Shown here: positions 48,996 through 54,790 of the stretch, in pieces | How the letters are laid out: each line of letters opens with the position of its first letter | Numbering within the stretch: the first letter of the stretch is position 1 | Origin: a virus | DNA length: 64,000 nt | Strand: one strand, 5' to 3' | IMG/VR virus record: IMGVR_UViG_3300010373_000039 | Span: 33,456-97,455 of that record | Notes under the pieces: model-generated | What the model saw: only the letters and a program-made list of their open reading frames with translations | What the model was told of the DNA's origin: nothing | The model's database searches: none | Position numbers and translations under genes: made by a program

Positions 48996-49613
48996 TTAAT
49001 CCTTTATCGGTTCAAGTTTGATCCCCCACACCCGATCCTCGGCCATGGTATTTTTGGTTTCGTTGATGATCCGGGCCAAATCGCCCAAATCCGCCGACGT
49101 GATTTCCCGTGGGATGTCAATCACGGCATCCACCAACACCGCCCGCGCGCTGTCCCCCAACCGTTTGTGGATTTGGATCGTGTATTGGCGATTGACCGAT
49201 TCGGCGTCATAGCAACCATCACTGTCAAATCCCAAAGGGTTTAACATTTCGATCACCATCCGGGCGACCCTTTCATTTTTGAAGGTGGTGGCCTCGTCGA
49301 ACGACACATACCGGTAATTGCCGAACCGGTTGATGGTTTTTATGAACCGTTTGCATTCGGTTGAAGGATCACGGTAGAAAATCACCCACCGGGCATCGTC
49401 CTTCAACAATTCCCGGATTTCGTTGAACCGTTTGACGGTAAACAAATCGATGATGTGGGAATCCTGGTAACGCAAATGGTTTTCCGCCTTTTCGCGTGAA
49501 TCAAACCGGCCGGTGTCCCGCAACGTTTCCACGTTACCGTCCATGGGATTGATCGCCACAATGAAGTAGCCGGAATCAAAACCGGCGTAGTTGTCGGGGG
49601 ATTTGGTTTTCAT
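48996..49613 (-). CDS. Unknown alpha/beta protein
   Basis: 205 residues. Contains SGYFIVAINPMDGNVE at the start, an Asp-rich SDGCYDAES, and a C-terminal helix ITSADLGDLARIINETKN. It ends in the gap before the next gene. No enzyme motif was identified. The ATGA overlap at its start couples it to 49610-49915. Confidence 0.5.
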   Translation of the reverse strand: MKTKSPDNYAGFDSGYFIVAINPMDGNVETLRDTGRFDSREKAENHLRYQDSHIIDLFTVKRFNEIRELLKDDARWVIFYRDPSTECKRFIKTINRFGNYRYVSFDEATTFKNERVARMVIEMLNPLGFDSDGCYDAESVNRQYTIQIHKRLGDSARAVLVDAVIDIPREITSADLGDLARIINETKNTMAEDRVWGIKLEPIKD

Positions 49614-49915
49614 GGTTTGGTCCGTGTTAGCCGGACGCGCCGCGGGCGTGTTTCCCGGCCGTTAAGGGTGATAAAGGATGCTTCCATAGGCCGTTGATGC
49701 TTAAATAGCGGAAATCGACCGGGCGGCAGCGCCAAACGGATTTGACGGGCGTATAGGTCGAAATCAATTACCAAATCGGCCACCGTTTTTACTACGGAAC
49801 CGAAATAACAAGCGCCGCCACGTTCCCGGCCGTAGCGCAAATAGTCGGGGAACAACGACGATCCCCGAACGCCGGCCGGCAGTTGTTGGAGCAATTGATC
49901 CAATGCCCGGCCCAT
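49610..49915 (-). CDS. Small unknown protein
   Basis: 101 residues, ATG 49915 one base from the previous stop. Helical N-terminus ALDQLLQQLPAGV, CYFGSVVKTVADLVIDFD in the middle and a basic C-terminus RETRPRRVRLTRTK. Function unknown. Confidence 0.45.
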   Translation of the reverse strand: MGRALDQLLQQLPAGVRGSSLFPDYLRYGRERGGACYFGSVVKTVADLVIDFDLYARQIRLALPPGRFPLFKHQRPMEASFITLNGRETRPRRVRLTRTKP

Positions 49916-50581
49916 TTATTCATCCCCCGGTTCGTCGTCATCATCGGTTTCGACCACCGGTGCGGGTTGGGGTGGCTCCTCCAAATTGTTGGTGGTGTTG
50001 CGCAACAAAACCTTGAATTGCGGTTGTCCCTGCAGCCGGGTGGCATTGGCGACATCGGCAAGGATTTCTAGCGCCAGCGCCGCATAGTCCGGCACCGAAA
50101 CCTTGAATGTAGAATTGAAAACCTCGCCCATTTCACTTTCAAGGGTCACCTGGTAATGCTTCATGTGCAACGGTTCGTCGCGGAACACAACGCCGATCAT
50201 GCCGCGCGGAGGTTTTATTTTGGACAAAACCTCCATGGCGTCCCGCCACCCGTCGAACCGCTTGGCCGATTCGACCGTGTAGGTGGTGTCGATCCGTTTG
50301 GGTGTCGCCCGTTTATCTAGGTATTTGGTTTTCCACCCGGACGCCGGATTCTTGGGAAGGAATGCGACCAAAAATGGTTGCTCCGCGACCGTGGATTGTT
50401 CGATTTTGCCCTCGTCCCCCATGTTCCACGATTCATTTTCCAACAACTTCTCGGCCGTTACCCGATCCGGAAATTCCGTGGCGTCGTCGATGTTGGGCGT
50501 GAAGGTGGAATGTTCCCCGACCAACCGAAGGTAGGCGCGGGGTGAACCCTCAAAATAGATGTAGAATTTGGTGCGGTCCAT
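49916..50581 (-). CDS. Unknown protein with acidic C-terminus
   Basis: 221 residues. FYIYFEGSPRAYLRLVGE near the start suggests a beta sheet. YQVTLESEMGEVFNSTFKV continues it. The last 35 residues are Pro/Glu/Asp-rich (PPQPAPVVETDDDDEPGDE). It may interact with a basic protein through the acidic tail, as with the SSB and 32931 proteins. No motif recognised. Confidence 0.5.
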   Translation of the reverse strand: MDRTKFYIYFEGSPRAYLRLVGEHSTFTPNIDDATEFPDRVTAEKLLENESWNMGDEGKIEQSTVAEQPFLVAFLPKNPASGWKTKYLDKRATPKRIDTTYTVESAKRFDGWRDAMEVLSKIKPPRGMIGVVFRDEPLHMKHYQVTLESEMGEVFNSTFKVSVPDYAALALEILADVANATRLQGQPQFKVLLRNTTNNLEEPPQPAPVVETDDDDEPGDE

Positions 50582-50585
50582 GGAT

Positions 50586-51167
50586 TCAATCCTTTGTCAA
50601 TTTGTCCATAACTGGCCCCAACCCCTTTTTGTTCATCGATCCGACCCGTTTGAAGGGGACGGTCAAAACCAGGCCGCAACCATACCACTTTGATTCGGGA
50701 TTGCGGATAAAACCATAACGTCCTTTGGCGGGTTTTTCCTGAAACCCCTCGTAAACCTCTAATTCCTTGGTGTCCATGTTGACGATGTATCCCCATTCGC
50801 ACATGACACTGTTGTAAATAAAATCGTTCCAATTCAACATAACCCCGACCACCAGGGTTTTGTACAACTCCCCTTGCAAACGGCGAAGCAAACAATACCA
50901 ATCCTCTGCGGTTTGGTTCCCGACCGATATATCGGAAAAACGGCCGTACAACATTTGTTGTTGAAGGGTTGGTTTGGTTTTGCGACCAACCAATTCGATC
51001 CGGCGAACGCGCTTGCGGAGATTGTCAATGCTGGCGTAACGCTTCAACATGATGTTAAGGTCATATAGAACGGCATCCCCCAGCGCATCGGGTGCGCTGT
51101 CGCAATGGTTAATTGAAAGCTTGTCCGCACCGTCGATCCGAAATCCAAAAACGCCACGGGTAGACAT
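50586..51167 (-). CDS. Conserved phage protein (MSTRGVFGFR type)
   Basis: 193 residues. The N-terminus MSTRGVFGFRIDGADKL and DSAPDALGDAVLYDL resembles a family present in many tailed phages, with STRGVxGFR and a YNH/DSYPDGLG-type element. The central GYIVNMDTKELEVYEGFQ is also typical. Biological role is unknown. Cotranscribed with upstream and downstream genes. Confidence 0.65.
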   Translation of the reverse strand: MSTRGVFGFRIDGADKLSINHCDSAPDALGDAVLYDLNIMLKRYASIDNLRKRVRRIELVGRKTKPTLQQQMLYGRFSDISVGNQTAEDWYCLLRRLQGELYKTLVVGVMLNWNDFIYNSVMCEWGYIVNMDTKELEVYEGFQEKPAKGRYGFIRNPESKWYGCGLVLTVPFKRVGSMNKKGLGPVMDKLTKD

Positions 51168-51176
51168 GATAATTCC

Positions 51177-51917
51177 TTATCGGTGTGGTTTCCGTTTTAG
51201 TTTCTTCCGGCGCTTGGCCGGTTTTTCATCCAGCGCCCGCTGGTTGGCCTTGATCTCATCCAACATATCCAAGGCGCGCTGCCGGCCCGGTTGGGTGTCC
51301 TGCGGTTTGGCTATACCCAGGTGTTGTTGGATCAACGACGGGTCGGGCGTGGGATCATTGCCGTAGACCGTGAACGGGTCCAACCCAAGGTTGATAATGG
51401 CTTGGTCGATGTTTTTCTTGATTTGTTCGGCCAATTTGGGGTTGCGTTCCATGCGGGCGCGTTTGTAGTCATTGACCCAACCCTGCAATCCGGGTGGGAT
51501 CGTTCGACGTAATGCCTCGCCGATAACCCGATCCGCCTCCTCCACCAATTTCGTTTTGAATTTGGTCAATGTGGATTGAAGGATTGATTGGGTAGCATAG
51601 GGCGATGCCGTTTGGGGTGAATCAAACGCCGGTTGGTTGGGTGGTTGTGCGGCCGTGACGCCTTCCGTCGCGATGGGTTGTTTGGCCTTGCAATAGAAAT
51701 TGTTGGACCCGGCCGGCAATTCCTCACCGGTTTTCATGGCGTCGGACGCGATTCGGCACATTTGCCGCAACCGGGTGAATTCATCGACCGGCATCGAAAC
51801 GTGAAGCTCATCCCCGATTTCGGTCCGAAGAACCAAATAGACCTCGATGGTTCCATTGCCCGGGTTGTATAGACATACCCGTTGCGGTGACGTGTTGCGG
51901 TATTTGATATTGGTCAT
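51177..51917 (-). CDS. Unknown protein with basic C-terminus
   Basis: 246 residues, start ATG 51917. N-terminal half has beta segments (GTIEVYLVLRTEIGDEL). The middle is a Pro/Ser/Gln-rich linker, then a helical domain (LTKFKTKLVEEADRVIGEAL) and a very basic end KPAKRRKKLKRKPHR. The basic tail suggests nucleic acid binding. Stop precedes the next gene. No family recognised. Confidence 0.5.
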   Translation of the reverse strand: MTNIKYRNTSPQRVCLYNPGNGTIEVYLVLRTEIGDELHVSMPVDEFTRLRQMCRIASDAMKTGEELPAGSNNFYCKAKQPIATEGVTAAQPPNQPAFDSPQTASPYATQSILQSTLTKFKTKLVEEADRVIGEALRRTIPPGLQGWVNDYKRARMERNPKLAEQIKKNIDQAIINLGLDPFTVYGNDPTPDPSLIQQHLGIAKPQDTQPGRQRALDMLDEIKANQRALDEKPAKRRKKLKRKPHR

Positions 51918-52108
51918 GGTTCATCGTCCTCATTGTTCCTGTGGATAAATCGCGTTACCCACGGCTCCCGCCATTCGCAAATCCCGAAGATTATAGCGCA
52001 CGCGGCATAGATGTTGCCGAACACCGCCCGCGTGGTGTGGTCGTCCGTATGAATTGCGACGATTGCCGCTAATGCATAGACAACAAGGAAAAACAAATGG
52101 GGCTTCAT
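51914..52108 (-). CDS. Small membrane protein
   Basis: 64 residues. Two hydrophobic segments, FFLVVYALAAIVAI and AVFGNIYAACAIIFGI, separated by HTDDHTTR, indicate a two-helix membrane protein with short cytosolic ends (NNEDDEP at the C-terminus). Start ATG 52108 is nine bases from the TATAGT -10 of the promoter at 52117, so the transcript may be leaderless. Possibly modifies host membrane or inhibits defence. Unknown. Confidence 0.6.
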   Translation of the reverse strand: MKPHLFFLVVYALAAIVAIHTDDHTTRAVFGNIYAACAIIFGICEWREPWVTRFIHRNNEDDEP

Positions 52109-52109
52109 C

Positions 52110-52145
52110 GACTATTACTATATAATAGTCATAGCCGCGTGTCAA
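52110..52145 (-). promoter_or_regulatory. Sigma70-type promoter with 8-bp inverted repeat
   Basis: Minus strand TTGACA (52140-52145), 17 bases, TATAGT (52117-52122). GACTATTA (52110-52117) and TAATAGTC (52123-52130) form a perfect inverted repeat over the -10. Same layout as 45430-45465. Confidence 0.75.
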
Positions 52146-52411
52146 TTGAGAAATCCACCACGGCGTATTTCGAAGGGTTTTTCCGCCGATTTGCGGCGCT
52201 TGCGGTTGGACCTTTCCAACGATTGTAATTGCACCGCCAACGTGGCCCCGCGAAGGTAGGCGATGGACCACGGAACCGATAGGGTTAGGCGGGTGCCCTT
52301 GCGACGAAGCAAAATGGCGTGGGGTGTTTCGGCTACCAACAACGGCCGTCCGTCATAGACGGTTTCGGTTTGATGCCACACCGGGCGGATGCGTCGTTTA
52401 ATTGTGGTCAT
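52142..52411 (-). CDS. Small basic protein
   Basis: 89 residues from ATG 52411 (GGAGAAACA upstream). Many Arg and Lys residues, with an aromatic WHQTETVYDG start and HAILLRRKGTRLTLS strand, ending LERSNRKRRKS and IRRGGFLN. Possible nucleic acid-binding protein. Confidence 0.5.
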   Translation of the reverse strand: MTTIKRRIRPVWHQTETVYDGRPLLVAETPHAILLRRKGTRLTLSVPWSIAYLRGATLAVQLQSLERSNRKRRKSAEKPFEIRRGGFLN

Positions 52412-52458
52412 TGTTTCTCCGATTCGATTCCAAGATCTCGGCAACCACCTCACAATGG

Positions 52459-52614
52459 TCATCGCCGCTCAACCCCTTTTTTGAAAAATCGCTTGTGTTG
52501 TCGCATCATTACGCGAATGCGATCATCCACAAACTCTTGTTGCTTGTCATTCAATTTATCCTCGCTTTCGTTTGGGTCGGTTGGCCGGCGCACGTTTGCC
52601 GATTGTAAAGACAT
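52459..52614 (-). CDS. Very small charged protein
   Basis: 51 residues from ATG 52614: MSLQSANVRRPTDPNESED followed by KLNDKQQEFVDDRIRV and a basic end. It overlaps the next upstream gene by 59 bases. No strong ribosome-binding site is visible, so the call is tentative, but the helical composition and operon direction argue for it. Confidence 0.4.
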   Translation of the reverse strand: MSLQSANVRRPTDPNESEDKLNDKQQEFVDDRIRVMMRQHKRFFKKGVERR

Positions 52615-52804
52615 AGCCGTTATTGGCCAATACATGCTTGGCGCACGCCCGGCCGAAATAAAACAAACCCTGGGAATGTTGGGCCGGAACGGAACCGGGC
52701 AACCCGTATTGTGAGGTTCGCATATCCAATTCCAATTCAACCATCGTTTTGGGGTTTAGTTTTTCCCCGCACCGTTCGCAATGTGGATCGTTAATTTCGG
52801 TCAT
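52556..52804 (-). CDS. Small zinc-finger-like protein
   Basis: 82 residues. HCERCGEKL at the start gives CxxC, and GRACAKHV supplies Cys and His later, suggesting a zinc site. The end is basic (KRAPANRPKRKRG). ATG 52804 has GAAGGGAA upstream and a promoter at 52833-52860. Possibly DNA binding. Confidence 0.55.
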   Translation of the reverse strand: MTEINDPHCERCGEKLNPKTMVELELDMRTSQYGLPGSVPAQHSQGLFYFGRACAKHVLANNGYVFTIGKRAPANRPKRKRG

Positions 52805-52821
52805 GCGTTCCCTTCGGTTTG

Positions 52822-52860
52822 ACTATGACTAAATAATAGTTTCCGGATCGGCATTGTCAA
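52822..52860 (-). promoter_or_regulatory. Sigma70-like promoter with partial repeat
   Basis: Minus strand TTGACA (52855-52860), 16 bases, TATTAT (52833-52838). ACTAT (52822-52826) and ATAGT (52836-52840) overlap the -10. It drives 52556-52804. Confidence 0.55.
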
Positions 52861-52965
52861 TAGAAATCTTTAGAAAAATTGGATTTTTCGTCCTCCGAGA
52901 CGGATATAAGGGAAGGTGGAAAACTCTAGCGTGGTTCGATGATAACAGATTTTTGGATTTTTCCT

Positions 52966-52993
52966 TTGACATTTCCATAAAGGTCGTCATACT
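52966..52993 (+). promoter_or_regulatory. Plus-strand promoter for 53033 gene
   Basis: TTGACA (52966-52971), 16 bases, CATACT (52988-52993). A 17-base alternative gives ATACTT. It lies back-to-back with the minus-strand promoter at 52822-52860, forming a divergent control region. Confidence 0.5.
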
Positions 52994-53032
52994 TCAAGGA
53001 AATGGCCACACACGGCCGAAAGGACAAACCAA

Positions 53033-53848
53033 ATGACCGTGGCACTACTACAAGGAGCAAACGATGCGAAACCACACACATTAGACCAATCCGGACGATG
53101 CGAGTTAATCACAACGACCATGGCGATGGCCCGGAACCTATCGCGGTCGGACAATCGAAAATGGCGATACACACCGGGCGTTCCGGCGATATCGCCCGCC
53201 CCGATTCCGGTTGGTGCCGAACGCATGGCGGCAATCCGAAGGGGCAATGAAATTGACCGAATGAATGCCATGCGAACGACCGAGAACACGTACACCCCGG
53301 ACATCCCCGGGGAAGGACCGGATGACATGTCGAAGAAGAACAAGAAGGCGGCAATCACCAACAAGAAGGCGGCGGCAAAGCGCGCCAACGAGTCGAAGCG
53401 TGCCAAGTGGCATGGCCTGGGCGTTATCAAATTGATTACCCACATGGGCGCGCTCAATGGCAAGGGTAAGGAATACTACTCGCCCAACCGTGCCATGAAG
53501 ATCATCAAGGCCGCCGGTTTGGACACCACGCTTAACACGATCATCGCCTACCTCGGCGACGGCAAGCGCGGCCTGGGTGTGGTCGATTTCAACCGCGAAC
53601 AATTGTCGGCGTTCCGCGAATTGGCCGACAAGTACCCGGCCGATCCGGACGAGAAGCCACGTTCCGCCGGACGGATCAAGAGATCGGGCAAAAAGAAGGA
53701 CAAGGGATCGTCCAAGAAGACCGACAAGAAGTCCAAGTCCGGCAAGAAGCACAAGAAGGCCGCGAAGGCCGAAGAATCGTCGGACGTGGACGAGGCCGAA
53801 TTGGCGGCGGCGCAGGCCGAGGCCGATTTCGACGGCGACGATGACTAA
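53033..53848 (+). CDS. Basic/acidic-tailed protein of unknown function
   Basis: 271 residues from ATG 53033, with AAAGGACAAACC just upstream. The first 95 residues have no recognised pattern. A Lys/Ala-rich segment beginning MSKKNKKAAITNKK, then a compact domain (WHGLGVIKLITHMGALNGKG, YYSPNRAMKIIKAAGLDT), a long Lys/Ser tract and an acidic end (EESSDVDEAELAAAQAEADFDGDDD). The internal MSKK could be an alternative start at 53328. It may bind DNA or RNA and perhaps compact the genome. Terminator hairpin follows. Confidence 0.6.
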   Translation: MTVALLQGANDAKPHTLDQSGRCELITTTMAMARNLSRSDNRKWRYTPGVPAISPAPIPVGAERMAAIRRGNEIDRMNAMRTTENTYTPDIPGEGPDDMSKKNKKAAITNKKAAAKRANESKRAKWHGLGVIKLITHMGALNGKGKEYYSPNRAMKIIKAAGLDTTLNTIIAYLGDGKRGLGVVDFNREQLSAFRELADKYPADPDEKPRSAGRIKRSGKKKDKGSSKKTDKKSKSGKKHKKAAKAEESSDVDEAELAAAQAEADFDGDDD

Positions 53849-53877
53849 CCGCCGATCCACCGGCGACCGATGACGCG

Positions 53878-53920
53878 ATGCCCGGCAATCCTAACACGGT
53901 TGACCGGGCATTTTCATTTT
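53878..53920 (+). terminator. Rho-independent terminator
   Basis: ATGCCCGG (53878-53885) pairs with CCGGGCAT (53904-53911) and is followed by TTTCATTTTTATT. It ends transcription of the 53033 gene, 30 bases after its stop. Confidence 0.8.
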
Positions 53921-53934
53921 TATTAAGATTTTAG

Positions 53935-53963
53935 TTGACAAATCCGGCCGATACTATTACTAT
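53935..53963 (+). promoter_or_regulatory. Plus-strand promoter with repeat half-site
   Basis: TTGACA (53935-53940), 17 bases, TACTAT (53958-53963). The sequence ACTATTACTATG overlaps the -10 as in the minus-strand sites, although no second arm is present. It drives the gene starting at 53995. Confidence 0.65.
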
Positions 53964-53994
53964 GTACAAGTCAAATGACGGTAGGAGACACCAC

Positions 53995-54273
53995 ATGCGA
54001 TTTGACCAAACCCACGCGATTGTCAAACGACTCGAGGACCACCGGATAACCGGCGAACCATTCCAATGTTCCGGCCCGGTCGGTTGCGATGATTTCGCCA
54101 TTTCCTGCAAAATCGGTGAAAAGGTTTATCATTACGCCGATGAAGAAATGGTAATGGTTTATCCATCGACCAGGGCCGAGGAAAATGGTGGCCCGTTCAC
54201 GACTATCGACAAGGGCGAATTTTGGCAAAGGGTTTTGGACAATTTTTACGGTCCCCGGCCGGCAAGAGCATGA
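53995..54273 (+). CDS. Small protein, unknown
   Basis: 92 residues from ATG 53995, seven bases after TAGGAG. An earlier in-frame ATG at 53962 overlaps the promoter -10 and is not used. Sequence includes CSGPVGCDDFAISCKIG with three cysteines and HYADEEMVMVYPS. The C-terminus has FWQRVLDNFYG. May bind a metal ion. Stop overlaps the next start (ATGA). Confidence 0.6.
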   Translation: MRFDQTHAIVKRLEDHRITGEPFQCSGPVGCDDFAISCKIGEKVYHYADEEMVMVYPSTRAEENGGPFTTIDKGEFWQRVLDNFYGPRPARA

Positions 54274-54497
54274 ACCCAAAGATTCTACAACGGATCGCGC
54301 AATCGATTGAATCGGACGCGGCCGACACCACCCGCTACCAAGCGGAATTGGTGGCCAACTACACGCCCGGAACCGTGGAGAATTGGCAGGGGATTTTGCA
54401 ACGGGTGGCGACCCTTGACCGCCAATGGCGGGAGGCGCGGGAACGCCAGGATCGTCGATTCAATCGCCGACGGCGTATAAATAGGGTGGCAAAATGA
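54270..54497 (+). CDS. Small helical protein
   Basis: 75 residues from ATG 54270, coupled to the previous gene. Helical (ILQRIAQSIESDAADTTRYQ, ENWQGILQRVATLDRQW) and basic at the end (RRFNRRRRINRVAK). A TATAAATA element lies inside its last codons. Might bind nucleic acid. Confidence 0.55.
   Translation: MNPKILQRIAQSIESDAADTTRYQAELVANYTPGTVENWQGILQRVATLDRQWREARERQDRRFNRRRRINRVAK
54476..54483 (+). promoter_or_regulatory. TATAAATA element, plus orientation
   Basis: Context GGCGTATAAATAGGGTGGC, inside the end of 54270-54497 and 11 bases before the ATG at 54494. It shares TATAAATAGGG with the minus-strand sites. Because it is coding, it may be coincidental. Confidence 0.3.
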
Positions 54498-54682
54498 TTA
54501 TCGAATTGATCGCAATCTCGTTCATTTGGCATGAATCCTTCTCCCAGCGGGGATGGATTCAAATCCCTATCCCGGTCTACCGCGCCGGCGGTATGATCCC
54601 ACAAACAATTGCCCGGCCCATCACACAACCCGGCCGGAGGAAGGATGGTGTTAAGCGGACCCGCCCCATGGCCGTAGGTTGA
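54494..54682 (+). CDS. Possible small protein
   Basis: 62 residues from ATG 54494, overlapping the upstream stop (ATGA). The sequence starts with a hydrophobic IIELIAISFIWHESF and ends basic (RRKDGVKRTRPMAVG). Support is weak: no ribosome-binding site apart from the overlap, and no recognised domain. Confidence 0.35.
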   Translation: MIIELIAISFIWHESFSQRGWIQIPIPVYRAGGMIPQTIARPITQPGRRKDGVKRTRPMAVG

Positions 54683-54729
54683 CCGATAGCACATCCCTAT
54701 AAAAGATGGATTGGCCTAAAGAGAATAAT

Positions 54730-54763
54730 GACGGCAAGGATAGACGGCTCTATCCTTGCCGTC
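54730..54763 (+). terminator. Perfect 15-bp hairpin before SbcC gene
   Basis: GACGGCAAGGATAGA (54730-54744), loop CGGC, TCTATCCTTGCCGTC (54749-54763). It is followed by GTTCATTTG on the plus strand and ATTATTCTCTTT on the minus strand. It likely ends the upstream transcript or protects its 3' end. It also rules out the frame upstream as the SbcC start. Confidence 0.65.
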
Positions 54764-54775
54764 GTTCATTTGGTG

Positions 54776-54781
54776 TATAAT
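54776..54781 (+). promoter_or_regulatory. -10 box for SbcC gene
   Basis: TATAAT at 54776-54781, ten bases from ATG 54791, with TTGCCG (54756-54761) as a poorly spaced -35 (14 bases). Transcription would begin within a few bases of the ATG, so the message would be essentially leaderless. Tentative. Confidence 0.35.
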
Positions 54782-54790
54782 GTAGTTATC

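Noticed and set aside
54728-54790. SbcC start at 54728
   Set aside because: The first codons lie in a perfect hairpin and upstream of TATAAT. ATG 54791 begins the conserved N-terminal strand of the ATPase.
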